Positions 51,853 to 60,137 of a DNA stretch of 64,000 nucleotides are shown here, piece by piece (position 1 is the first letter of the stretch; each line of letters opens with the position of its first letter). The translations under genes were made by a program, and so were the position numbers. Source of the stretch: DAXETY01 sp051155755 (GTDB taxonomy: Bacteria; Desulfobacterota; Desulfobacteria; Desulfobacterales; SG8-13); contig DAXETY010000057.1 in assembly GCA_051155755.1 (NCBI GenBank), positions 13,997 through 77,996 on the forward strand. The letters run 5' to 3'. The notes beneath the pieces are model-generated. The model was not told where the DNA came from and searched no databases. It was given only the letters and a program-made list of their open reading frames with translations.

Positions 51853-51929
51853 CCGGCGTCAAGTCAAGACAGAAGCACGGTTGTACTGCGATGTTGAACT
51901 TGCAGTAGCACCCGGTTTGGGCAAGAATC
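51853..51929 (-). repeat. Hairpin-rich dispersed repeat, copy 3 (internally deleted)
   Basis: Third copy, in inverted orientation relative to copies 1 and 2. It keeps the left block (GATTCTTGCCCAAACCGGG to GTGCTTCTGTCTT) and the right end (TTGACGCCGG) but lacks the central roughly 60 nt with both large hairpins. It occupies nearly all of the spacer between two divergent genes and therefore forms part of the leader of the helicase gene. Confidence 0.85.
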
Positions 51930-51935
51930 AAAATC

Positions 51936-54350
51936 ATGGATTCGCCAGGAACGCCTCTTTTGAAGAATACCTTGCAAATTGCCGTGCGGGAGCTTGTGGA
52001 ATACACCTGTCGCTCCGGGGACCTTGAAATGGGGATCGGCGGTGCGCGTCGCGCCGCCGAGGCGATACGGGCACACCGAAAAGTGCAGCAATCCCGTCCG
52101 GCGCACTATGCCGCCGAAGTGCCGGTTCAGTGGACGTTTGAATCCGAAGATTTCCGTCTGGTTGTATCGGGTCGCATCGACGGGGTATTCGCCGCGGGAA
52201 ACCAGCCCGAATCGAACGGGGTCGTCGAGGAGATCAAAACCACCACGGAGAATCTGGAGAATTTGGACGGGCGCGGCAACCCTCTCCATTGGGGCCAGGT
52301 CAAAGTGTACGCTTATATGCTGGCCCGCCTGGAGTCGCATGAAATCCTCGATGTGCAGTTGACCTACTACCAGCTCGACACCGGGGAGGTCCGCAGTTTT
52401 CGAGACACTTACACCTGGGAAGAGTTGGAGAATTTTACACGGGATCTGGTGGACCAGTACCTGCAGTGGGCGCGGACGCTGGTCCAATGGCGCGAACTGC
52501 GCGACGCATCCATTCGCACGTTGACATTTCCGCATGACCGCTATCGACCGGGCCAACGCGCCATGGCGGTGGAAGTGTTTCGGGCCGTGCGCGACGAGAA
52601 GCCCCTGCTGGTTCAGGCCGCAACCGGCATCGGCAAGACCCTGGCAGCGGTATTTCCGGCCATAAAGGCAATGGGAGAGGGGCTGACCAGCAAGATATTT
52701 TATCTGACGGCGCGCACGACCACCCGGACGGTTGCAGAGCATACCGTGATGACACTGCGTGCCGGCGGACTGCGTCTGAAAACGCTGACCCTGACCGCCA
52801 AAGACAAGATCTGCCCGGAACCGGAGGCGGTCTGCAGCGGTCGCCAATGTCCGTATGCGCGGGGCTACTACGATCGCCTGCGGGATGCACTGCCGCAAAT
52901 ATTCCAGCAGGATCGCCTGGACCGCAGCACCGTCGAAGAAGCCGCTGCGCATTGGCGGCTGTGCCCCTTTGCGCTTTCCCTGGTACTGTCCCATTATGCC
53001 GACTGCATCATCTGCGATTACAACTACGCCTTCGATCCGCGGGCCTACCTGCGGCATTTTTTTGACGACGAAGGCGCGCCTTACACCTTCCTGGTCGATG
53101 AAGCCCACAATCTGGTCGACCGCGCCCGGGACATGTTCTCGGCCGAATTGAGCCGGCGTTCGTTTGTAACGGCGCGCAAGGGCATGCGGGGCAAGAATTC
53201 CGGCCTCTACCGCAGCCTCGGCCATATCGCCGCCTGGATGCGCAGATCCGTGAAAACCGCTCCGGCCGGTCAGGAGCGCTGGTCCGAGACCGAACCACCG
53301 GCGGGTCTCGAACCGCTGCTGCGGAAGTTTGCGGGTCAGGCCGAGCGGTGGCTGGTGCACAATGAAGAAAGTCCGCTGCGACCGTCTTTGCTGGAAATCT
53401 ACTTTACGGTGATCGGCTTTCTGCGCATCTACGAAATCTATGATCGAAACTACGCCACCTGCTACGAGTCCGAACCGGGGGATGCGCGGGTTAAATTGTT
53501 TTGCATCGATCCCTCGGTGCAGCTGGGTGCGTCCATGAACCGCTGCCGGACGGCCGTGTTTTTTTCCGCAACGCTCCGTCCAATGGATTATTACCGCACC
53601 ATGTTCGGGCTCGACCCAACCGGCGTTCAGTTGACGCTTCCTTCGCCTTTTCCCTCCGGGAACTTCGGCGTTTTTATCTCCAACCGCATTTCGACCTACT
53701 ACCATCAACGGGAAGACAGCCTGCCCCAGGTGATCGACGCGGTTCGCTCACTGGTGAGCGGGCACAACGGGAACTACCTTTTGTTTTTCCCTTCCTATCC
53801 ATATATGCTGCAAGCCCATCAAGCCTTTACATCCGTCTGCCCGGACCTGACCACGATCATCCAGGTGCCGGAGATGAGCGAGGCGGATCGACGGGCGTTT
53901 CTGCAGCGGTTCGATGCCGAAAACCGCGAAACGCTGGTCGGTTTCGCCGTGATGGGTGGAATCTTCGGTGAAGGGATCGATCTGGTGGGCGAACGGCTCA
54001 GCGGGGCGGTGGTGGTCGGGGTGGGGTTGCCGGGCATCAGCCTCGAACGGGAACTGATTCGAGCGCATTTCGATCAGTATCTGAACGCCGGATTCGAGTT
54101 CGCCTACATGTTGCCCGGCCTCAGCCGGGTGCTGCAGGCCGCCGGACGGGTGATTCGAACGGAGAGCGATCGGGGCGTTCTGCTGCTGATCGACCGGCGT
54201 TTCAGTACGACCCGCTACCGGTCGCTGCTGCCGCGGGAATGGACGACCATACCCACGGCGGGTGGAGAGGGGCTCCGCAGAAGGCTGGCCGAATTCTGGG
54301 ACCGGACGGAATCTGCCGGCAAAGAGGCCCGCTTACAATCCCAACACTAA
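51936..54350 (+). CDS. DinG/XPD-type helicase with N-terminal PD-(D/E)XK nuclease
   Basis: 804 residues. The N-terminal 190 residues have a RecB/Cas4-like nuclease pattern: GRIDGVF (Asp), VVEEIKTT (ExK) and HWGQVKVYAYM (QxxxY). A superfamily-2 iron-sulfur helicase follows: Walker A QAATGIGKT near 228, cysteines CPEPEAVCSGRQCPYARG (near 293-306) and LCPF for a [4Fe-4S] cluster, VDEAHN near 388, and C-terminal motifs V/VI (GEGIDLVGERLSG; QAAGRVIRTESDRG). It probably unwinds and trims damaged or branched DNA. The ATG at 51936 has only a weak ribosome-binding site and lies 6 nt from the repeat. Such nuclease-helicase fusions are scattered among bacteria; no CRISPR genes are nearby. Confidence 0.9.
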   Translation: MDSPGTPLLKNTLQIAVRELVEYTCRSGDLEMGIGGARRAAEAIRAHRKVQQSRPAHYAAEVPVQWTFESEDFRLVVSGRIDGVFAAGNQPESNGVVEEIKTTTENLENLDGRGNPLHWGQVKVYAYMLARLESHEILDVQLTYYQLDTGEVRSFRDTYTWEELENFTRDLVDQYLQWARTLVQWRELRDASIRTLTFPHDRYRPGQRAMAVEVFRAVRDEKPLLVQAATGIGKTLAAVFPAIKAMGEGLTSKIFYLTARTTTRTVAEHTVMTLRAGGLRLKTLTLTAKDKICPEPEAVCSGRQCPYARGYYDRLRDALPQIFQQDRLDRSTVEEAAAHWRLCPFALSLVLSHYADCIICDYNYAFDPRAYLRHFFDDEGAPYTFLVDEAHNLVDRARDMFSAELSRRSFVTARKGMRGKNSGLYRSLGHIAAWMRRSVKTAPAGQERWSETEPPAGLEPLLRKFAGQAERWLVHNEESPLRPSLLEIYFTVIGFLRIYEIYDRNYATCYESEPGDARVKLFCIDPSVQLGASMNRCRTAVFFSATLRPMDYYRTMFGLDPTGVQLTLPSPFPSGNFGVFISNRISTYYHQREDSLPQVIDAVRSLVSGHNGNYLLFFPSYPYMLQAHQAFTSVCPDLTTIIQVPEMSEADRRAFLQRFDAENRETLVGFAVMGGIFGEGIDLVGERLSGAVVVGVGLPGISLERELIRAHFDQYLNAGFEFAYMLPGLSRVLQAAGRVIRTESDRGVLLLIDRRFSTTRYRSLLPREWTTIPTAGGEGLRRRLAEFWDRTESAGKEARLQSQH

Positions 54351-54363
54351 TCGAGCAGCAAAT

Positions 54364-55560
54364 TCATCTGGGTGCCGAGATTGTCGGAGGCCCCAAGGAC
54401 GTCTTCGTCGATTGAATCCGTCCCTGCGTGGGCGGCGGTGCATAGTGCTGCAGCCGCTGCCGGCGCTCGGCCTTCGGCATTGCCGCCAGGCCGCGGCAGG
54501 CCTCGTAAAATGACGGCAGATCCCCGTTTTTTGCATCCAGCAGTTGTAAAAAAAGAGGGACCAGTTCGTTATAAGTCGACAGCGATGCGATTTTGGCGTT
54601 GTTCAGCGGCGGTGCAAACCAGCCATCATAACCACTGTAGCCCTGCCAGTCGGATTTTAGCTGTACATAAGCCGTACTCATTTCCGAAAACACCGCCTGC
54701 TTTCGGCGGCGCATCACCTCGGCTTCTAAATCCTGGGCATACAGCGTTTCCAACCGATGACGAAAGTCGGCGACCAGATCGGTAAACTGTTGGTGCCGTG
54801 TCCGTCGAAGGATGTATTCTTCTTGCTGCCGGGATTTAGCAGAAGCGGACAGGTAGCGGCAAGTGCCTTCTTCCGCCACGGCCGTGGCAAAACTTTCGTT
54901 AAAGGTGGTGTCCCCGGAAACATAAAGAACCTGATGGGCAAGCTCGTGAAAGATGATATTGGCCAGGGTGATTTCACCTCTTTTCAGAATCGTGCTCGGC
55001 AGGGGATCCTGGAACCATCCCAGCGTCGAATACGCCGACGCCCCGACGATGCAGACATCCAGGCCTGAATCGGCCAGCTCTGCGGAATAGGTCCGGGCGA
55101 GCTCGGGGCTGAAGAAGCCGCGATACCCGGCGGCACCGATCACCGGGTAGCGCCAGATTTTGGGCGACAGGGAGAACTCCGGCGTTGCATAGACATTCCA
55201 GGTCACAAAAGGCCGGTTCAGCGCCACGTAAGTGCGATACTGGTCCTGGGCCGGCAGTTGCAGCTCCTCGGCGGCGTAACGACGAATCTCCTCCAGGGTC
55301 TGCAGCTGTCTGCGTAAGTCCGGATCGGTATCCGGATCGGCGATCAGCGAATCGATGGATTCGCGTTGGGCGATCAATTCCAGGTGCCCGCCGACAAGGT
55401 GGGGATAATAGTGCAATGATTCACAGCCGGCCAGCAACGCCGCAAAAAATAGCGCCAAAATGGACCGCGCCAGGATGTCCGCCACGCCGGCATCGATCCG
55501 TCGGACGGATGCAGCGGCGGATGTCCGCAGGTCGGTGGTTGAAGGCAATGCAGCATACAT
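54364..55560 (-). CDS. Zinc aminopeptidase-like lipoprotein
   Basis: 398 residues. An internal hydrophobic stretch ends in the lipobox LLAGC (Cys near 46), so the true start may be 15-20 codons downstream of the ATG at 55560. The mature part matches the putative aminopeptidase family (PF10023-type): zinc motif HELAHQVLYVSGD, a downstream Glu in NESFATAVAEEG, GYRGFF near the N-terminus and GYDGWFAPPLNNAKIAS near the C-terminus. Likely an outer-membrane-anchored metallopeptidase; substrate unknown. Divergent from the monooxygenase-domain gene, with promoter elements between them. Confidence 0.82.
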   Translation of the reverse strand: MYAALPSTTDLRTSAAASVRRIDAGVADILARSILALFFAALLAGCESLHYYPHLVGGHLELIAQRESIDSLIADPDTDPDLRRQLQTLEEIRRYAAEELQLPAQDQYRTYVALNRPFVTWNVYATPEFSLSPKIWRYPVIGAAGYRGFFSPELARTYSAELADSGLDVCIVGASAYSTLGWFQDPLPSTILKRGEITLANIIFHELAHQVLYVSGDTTFNESFATAVAEEGTCRYLSASAKSRQQEEYILRRTRHQQFTDLVADFRHRLETLYAQDLEAEVMRRRKQAVFSEMSTAYVQLKSDWQGYSGYDGWFAPPLNNAKIASLSTYNELVPLFLQLLDAKNGDLPSFYEACRGLAAMPKAERRQRLQHYAPPPTQGRIQSTKTSLGPPTISAPR

Positions 55561-55565
55561 AGTTC

Positions 55566-55594
55566 TTGACCCCCAAATGGCTACGTATTAGAAT
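55566..55594 (+). promoter_or_regulatory. Sigma-70 promoter for the ABM-domain gene
   Basis: TTGACC (55566-55571) and TAGAAT (55589-55594), each 5 of 6 to consensus, with an ideal 17-nt spacer, 46 nt before the ATG at 55641. Confidence 0.65.
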
Positions 55595-55640
55595 ATATCA
55601 CAAAATTCAATGGGTTTTCCAGGTCGAAAAGGAGATGACA

Positions 55641-55937
55641 ATGGCCGTAAAAATTCTGATCAAACGCAAGGTTCCGGCAGACAAAGCCAGAGACATGATC
55701 CCGCTTTTCCGGCAAATGCGATCCATGGCGACCAATCAGCCCGGATACATTTCCGGGGAAACGCTGAAAAGACTCGATGAGGCGGATGAGTTCATGGTCA
55801 TCAGCACCTGGCATTCCTCCGAGGACTGGAAGAACTGGCTGGCCAGTGAAGAGCGACGCAATATCCAGGAAAAGATCGATGCGTTGCTGGGCGGAAAGAC
55901 CGAATACGAAATTTATCATTACGGCTTTACGGAATAA
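55641..55937 (+). CDS. Antibiotic biosynthesis monooxygenase (ABM) domain protein
   Basis: 98 residues, one dimeric alpha/beta ABM fold: VKILIKRKVPADKARDMIPLF, then QPGYISGETLKR, and FMVISTWHSSEDWKNWLASEERRNIQEKID. ABM proteins include heme-degrading and quinol monooxygenases, but many are of unknown function; the catalytic Asn/Arg/Trp set of the heme oxygenase type is not clear here. ATG at 55641 is 6 nt after AAGGAG; an in-frame ATG at 55635 overlaps the ribosome-binding site. It stands alone. Confidence 0.8.
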   Translation: MAVKILIKRKVPADKARDMIPLFRQMRSMATNQPGYISGETLKRLDEADEFMVISTWHSSEDWKNWLASEERRNIQEKIDALLGGKTEYEIYHYGFTE

Positions 55938-56024
55938 CACCCCGGCAACCGATCACCCGACGTCCGATCGAAAGCCCTCGAACCCTGCGGCGTCTTTCCC
56001 GAGAATCGATGCTCCCGGGAGCCC

Positions 56025-56411
56025 ATGATCAGGAAACGGATTCGCAAACCGTTGCGGGCAGGTTCCGCCATTATCCTGTGCTTGCTGGTTTCCATGACAG
56101 CAGCCAACGCCGAATCCCTGCGCGGGCGGACCCTGTTGAAAATGCTCTCCGACGCATCCGACTCGGGCCTGCAGGCCAACCTGGACCGTGCGCGCGCCAT
56201 GGGCTACCTGCAGGGGATGCAGGAATCATATCTGATCATCAGCATGCTTGATCCCGGCGCGAAGATATACTGCCTGCCGGAACAGGGCCTTCCCAGCGCA
56301 CATCTTCGTCATGTCGTGGTGCGGTGGCTGCGAGATCACCCCGATCGTCTCGAGGAACCGGCCGCAGTGCTGGTTTTCCATGCGTTGGCCGATGAATACC
56401 CCTGCCGATAA
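56025..56411 (+). CDS. Exported Rap1a/Tai-family protein
   Basis: 128 residues. Signal peptide (1-29, ending TAANA), then a small helical domain with the Rap1a/Tai signature: AMGYLQGMQES, IYCLPEQGLPSAHLRHVVVRWLRDHP and AAVLVFHALADEYPC, including the two paired cysteines. The family is best known as immunity proteins of type VI secretion effectors (Ssp/Rap, Tae/Tai) but is widespread outside that context. No effector gene is nearby, so an envelope role is as likely. It is 4 nt from the OmpA-like gene. Confidence 0.78.
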   Translation: MIRKRIRKPLRAGSAIILCLLVSMTAANAESLRGRTLLKMLSDASDSGLQANLDRARAMGYLQGMQESYLIISMLDPGAKIYCLPEQGLPSAHLRHVVVRWLRDHPDRLEEPAAVLVFHALADEYPCR

Positions 56412-56415
56412 CACC

Positions 56416-57882
56416 ATGAAATGGTTCATAACTCACTGCCGGCGGCTCTCGCGTACCGCGCGTTGGCCGTTGATTTTGCTGGGGTTTGCGATTGCGCTGG
56501 GATTGACCGGTTGTCGCGGGCCGGCATTGAAAGTGGAACCGATTGCCGACAGCCGTTCTCCGCAGACCCTGTTGCGACAATTCGAAAAAGACGTGGCATC
56601 GGCGCGCAATGATGAGGTCGATGTGCTGGCGCCGGTCTGGTTTGCAAAGGCCGAGTCATCCCTGCAGGCAGCCGCGGCCGATCAGGCGGCCGGTCGGGAC
56701 CCGATCGAGGCGCTGGCACGCGGCCGGGCTCAGTTGCTTGCCGCTCGAGACGCTTCCGAAATCGCTCGAGCCATGATGCCGAAGGTGATGGAAAACCGGC
56801 GACTGGCTCGCCAAGCCGGCGCCGTCGAACTGGGCGTTGAATATCAGACGGTGGAAGCGGTTTTTCGAAAAACGGCAAGGTCGGTGGAAGCCGGCGACAC
56901 GGGCGCTGTCCTGCGCAATCGCCAGTCACTTGCCGCGGCTTATCAACGGTTGGAACTGCAGGCCATAAAAGCCGGAGCGCTTTCCGACGTTCGCCGCCTT
57001 CTGCTGCAGGCCGAACGCGAAAAAACCCCGCAGGCGGCCCCGCAAAGCTACCGCAAAGCCCTGTTACAGCTTGAACAGGCGGAAAGGTTCATCGACAACA
57101 ATCGCTACAGCGTGCAAGAAATCCGAAGAATGGCCGATCAGGCCCGCTTTTATGCCCGCCGCCATCTGGAAATCGCCGCCCAGTGCCGGGATATCGAAGA
57201 CAAAGGGACCGAGGAATTGATTCTGGCTTCCGAAAACCGGCTGCATCGCATTGCCTCCCGGTTGAACGCCCCGGATCTGCGGGACCGATCTTTGGATATC
57301 CAGGTGGAAAGCATACTGGGCCAAATCGAGGCACAGCAGTACGAGCGTGCCGCCGGAATCGCAGTGCAGAAACAGCCGGACCAACAATTGCAGTCGCGGG
57401 TCACCGATTTGGATCAACGCAAGGAACAGCAAAACCTGATTCAGGAACAGATCCGGGACGGCTATCGGAAAATCGAATCCATTTTTGAACCCCATGAGGC
57501 AACGGTGGATCTCCGTGAGGGTCAGATTGTGATCCGCCTGCGGGCCATAAAATTTGCCGTGGGTGAATCCGAAATTCTATCGGAAAACGCGGCCCTGCTG
57601 GAAAAAGTCGGCCGGGCACTGTCCCTTTTCGAAGATACCGATGTCATCATCGAAGGCCATACCGACAATGTCGGTCCGGAGGCCGTAAACGAGGCGCTTT
57701 CCGAGCGGCGGGCCGAATCCGTTCGTCACTATCTGGTCATGAAGGAAAACCTGCCATACGACCGCATGATCGCGATCGGCTATGGATCGACCCGCCCGCT
57801 GACCTCAAACGCCACCGTGGCCGGACGCGCCGTCAATCGACGGATCGATCTGATCGTCATCCCCCATATGCCGGATCGCTGA
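56416..57882 (+). CDS. OmpA-like lipoprotein
   Basis: 488 residues. Lipoprotein signal with lipobox ALGLTGC (Cys near 33), then a long helical region (about 50-330) rich in Ala, Gln, Arg and Glu that looks like DUF4398-type coiled helices, a short beta segment (VDLREGQIVIRLRAIKFAVGESEI), and a C-terminal OmpA peptidoglycan-binding domain (VIIEGHTDNVGPEAVNEALSERRAESVRHYL ... GYGSTRPLTSN ... NRRIDLIV). It should link outer membrane and peptidoglycan. The start is ATG 56416 (MKWFITHC); an ATG at 56392 is in frame and overlaps the upstream gene. Confidence 0.88.
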   Translation: MKWFITHCRRLSRTARWPLILLGFAIALGLTGCRGPALKVEPIADSRSPQTLLRQFEKDVASARNDEVDVLAPVWFAKAESSLQAAAADQAAGRDPIEALARGRAQLLAARDASEIARAMMPKVMENRRLARQAGAVELGVEYQTVEAVFRKTARSVEAGDTGAVLRNRQSLAAAYQRLELQAIKAGALSDVRRLLLQAEREKTPQAAPQSYRKALLQLEQAERFIDNNRYSVQEIRRMADQARFYARRHLEIAAQCRDIEDKGTEELILASENRLHRIASRLNAPDLRDRSLDIQVESILGQIEAQQYERAAGIAVQKQPDQQLQSRVTDLDQRKEQQNLIQEQIRDGYRKIESIFEPHEATVDLREGQIVIRLRAIKFAVGESEILSENAALLEKVGRALSLFEDTDVIIEGHTDNVGPEAVNEALSERRAESVRHYLVMKENLPYDRMIAIGYGSTRPLTSNATVAGRAVNRRIDLIVIPHMPDR

Positions 57883-58018
57883 TGTCTTTCGGCGTCGCCG
57901 GTGCACCCGATTTGACGCTGTCTTCATCCATTCCTATATTTCAGATTCTTTCGATGCCGGCGAAGCCGGATCACCACGAGGTTTGCGGTCGCTGGGATTA
58001 TGGTTCGTGAGGCAAGCA

Positions 58019-58696
58019 ATGTGTGGAAGATTCGTACGACACAGCTCTCTGGATTTGATCGAGCGCACCTTTTCCGTCGATCGGGTGGAGCCGGACGCAG
58101 ATGGGCCCCGGTACAATATCGCTCCTTCTCAGGGCGTATGGGCCGTGGTGAAGGACGACGGCAGGCGTCTGGTCCGTCTGCGTTGGGGATTGGTGCCGTT
58201 CTGGGCCAAAGACCCCGGAATCGGCAATCGTTTGATCAATGCCCGGGCGGAATCGGTGGAAACCAAACCGGCATTTCGCAACGCCTTTCGCAAACGCCGC
58301 TGCCTGATCGTGGCCGACGGGTTTTACGAGTGGAAAGGCCAAAAGGGTCGCAAGCAACCTTTTTACCTGACCCTCGCGGATGCCCAACCCTTTGGATTTG
58401 CCGGCCTCTGGGAGCTCTGGCGAAACCCGCAAAGCGGTGAAGAACTGCGTTCGTGTGCGATCCTTACCACAGACGCCGCCGAGAGCGTAAAGGACATTCA
58501 CGATCGAATGCCGGTGGTTTTGAAGTCCGAATTTCGAGATGGTTGGCTGGATCCCGGCGCCGAACCCGGCCGGCTCCAACAAATGCTGTACAACGGCGTG
58601 GAGACCGAGTTTCGGCGCCGCCCGGTTTCAAGAGACGTCAACCGGGTGCAGAACGATGGCCCGCAGTGCATCGAAGAAGCGGCACCGGAGAAATAG
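58019..58696 (+). CDS. SRAP-domain protein (HMCES/YedK family)
   Basis: 225 residues. The catalytic Cys2 follows Met1 (MCGRF), exposed after Met removal; it forms a thiazolidine crosslink with abasic sites in single-stranded DNA. Other signatures: YNIAPSQ, RLRWGLVPFWAKD, NARAES, CLIVADGFYEWK (Glu) and IHDRMPVVL (His). The start is certain because Cys2 must be the second residue; GAGG lies 6 nt upstream. It protects abasic sites from strand breaks; stand-alone as usual. Confidence 0.95.
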   Translation: MCGRFVRHSSLDLIERTFSVDRVEPDADGPRYNIAPSQGVWAVVKDDGRRLVRLRWGLVPFWAKDPGIGNRLINARAESVETKPAFRNAFRKRRCLIVADGFYEWKGQKGRKQPFYLTLADAQPFGFAGLWELWRNPQSGEELRSCAILTTDAAESVKDIHDRMPVVLKSEFRDGWLDPGAEPGRLQQMLYNGVETEFRRRPVSRDVNRVQNDGPQCIEEAAPEK

Positions 58697-58811
58697 AACC
58701 CGCTTCTCCGTCAGCGACCGAAACCGGAATCCTGCGCCGGGTTGAGCGATTGCCGCGGTGGGAGCCGGCAGCACTTCGTTCAAACCGCATGCAGATGCAG
58801 ACAAGCAGTCG

Positions 58812-59297
58812 ATGACATCTCCTTCAACATCTCAGCAGTGGGTTTATCTGAGCCTGTTTACCGTGACAGGCGTTGCGGTCTTTGCCGGGCTGTATTTTCT
58901 GGCGCAAGCCTTCATTCCCCCGGCCAAGGACTACCGGGATTATTATGCCGGCGTGTTCATGTTCGCCGAGGAGCAGATCCCGGTGGATCCCGGGCCGCCC
59001 CGGGAACAACCCGGCGGCCGCAGGCAGATCTTGCAGACGGCCGGGGTTGGCAAAAACCTGCTGATGCTGCCGCTGGAAAAGCCCTATCCGGTCGGCCGGA
59101 TTGAATTGATTTATCGGGGTTTGTTAAACGACGGACGGTTCCGGGTCGACGTGGTCATCCCGGAACTCGATCCCAACCGTGCCTATCCGCGCGAAATTTC
59201 CGTTGGGGATGCCAAAGAGGCCTTCCGGCTGGCCGGTGAGCGCTTCCGGCTGCTGGCGGCCAACGACATCTACCTGCACCTGGAAAGACTTCCCTGA
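58812..59297 (+). CDS. Membrane-anchored protein, unknown function
   Basis: 161 residues. A short polar N-terminus, one membrane helix (WVYLSLFTVTGVAVFAGLYFLAQAFI), then an exported domain with PPAKDYRDYYAGVF and a beta-rich segment (RIELIYRGLLNDGRFRVDVVIPELDP). I do not recognise a family. The ATG at 58812 gives the cleanest N-terminus. Confidence 0.65.
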   Translation: MTSPSTSQQWVYLSLFTVTGVAVFAGLYFLAQAFIPPAKDYRDYYAGVFMFAEEQIPVDPGPPREQPGGRRQILQTAGVGKNLLMLPLEKPYPVGRIELIYRGLLNDGRFRVDVVIPELDPNRAYPREISVGDAKEAFRLAGERFRLLAANDIYLHLERLP

Positions 59298-59446
59298 TTC
59301 TCCCATCGGGCCGGTGATGTCGGCTTTTTTCGGTCTCATCCCCGCCTGAACCTTGCCGCGCATCCCCTGGCAGCGGTCGTTTCGCCCCCGGCACGACTCG
59401 ATGCATTGGGGTGCGCGCGATCCATCCGATGGCCCCACCGACAGGG

Positions 59447-59908
59447 TCACCGGCTTTCCTTTTTGGAGGAAACCGAAGAAAACGCGATAAAATCCGTTCC
59501 GGCCGGCATTGACAACGTCTGCGAAACATTCCTGCCGCCGTGATGTCCGTACCCCTTTGCGTGACCGGAATGAACCAAAAGAAACTTCTCCAGGCTGCGC
59601 CCGGCTGGATCGTAGGCGGTCAGCCAGATCGACAAACTGGAAAGGCGCCGTTTTGGAAATATTTGGGCCTCGATCTGCAATCTTCCCGAAGCTTCATAGG
59701 TTATCCGGTAGGACATTGTAAAATCAACCCGTTCGAAGGTGCCCGAGCTGCTTTGGCCGGCCGTCAGACCGATGCCCTGTGAGGGCGCCAGGGGGGTCTG
59801 CACTCCGGCACAGCCGAAAGCGGCAAGGGCAAGGACCCCGAATACTCCGAACAAAAGCGCGTTTTTAAAATCAGCGCATCGACGTCTGATACACAGGCTG
59901 GTTTGCAT
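59447..59908 (-). CDS. Small lipoprotein, unknown function
   Basis: 153 residues. Basic N-terminus, hydrophobic segment and lipobox ALAAFGC (Cys33). The mature part is predicted beta-rich: FERVDFTMSYRITYEASGRLQIEAQIFP, SLSIWLTAYDPAGRSLEKFLL. GGAGG lies about 6 nt before the ATG. No recognised domain. An inverted repeat CTATCC-N7-GGATAG (59955-59973) lies in its upstream region. Confidence 0.68.
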   Translation of the reverse strand: MQTSLCIRRRCADFKNALLFGVFGVLALAAFGCAGVQTPLAPSQGIGLTAGQSSSGTFERVDFTMSYRITYEASGRLQIEAQIFPKRRLSSLSIWLTAYDPAGRSLEKFLLVHSGHAKGYGHHGGRNVSQTLSMPAGTDFIAFSSVSSKKESR

Positions 59909-60137
59909 AACGCCTCCAAAAATTATGACGATTTACCTGGTTCAACGGAAAATACTATCCACACATTGGATAGGTGCGTACGTTTTTTGCCCGTGACAAG
60001 GGCTGCGGGCACCAGCGGGTCGTGATGTGCAACCAAGGTTGGTTTTGCGGTGGGAATTCGGCGGAACCAAGGCCGCCGCGGGAAGGACCCGGCCAAGAAT
60101 CCCCCCATGGCAGGATCCGGCGGGAAAAAAACCGCCT

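Noticed and set aside
51827..52006. N-terminal extension of the SpoIIE-type phosphatase with four cysteines (GCYCKF ... CFC)
   Set aside because: This segment is the dispersed repeat, found in two unrelated places, and precedes the natural membrane N-terminus MRRNLRQR. I treat it as non-coding leader, though peptide coding by the repeat is noted under findings.
51864..53708. Minus-strand frame of 614 codons opposite the helicase gene, ending in the repeat
   Set aside because: No motifs; the helicase on the plus strand has Walker, DEAH and cysteine motifs.
60118..60135. Terminator of the CitE-like gene (GGCGG/CCGCC around an A/T run)
   Set aside because: The A/T run is in the loop rather than after the stem, so it is not an intrinsic terminator.
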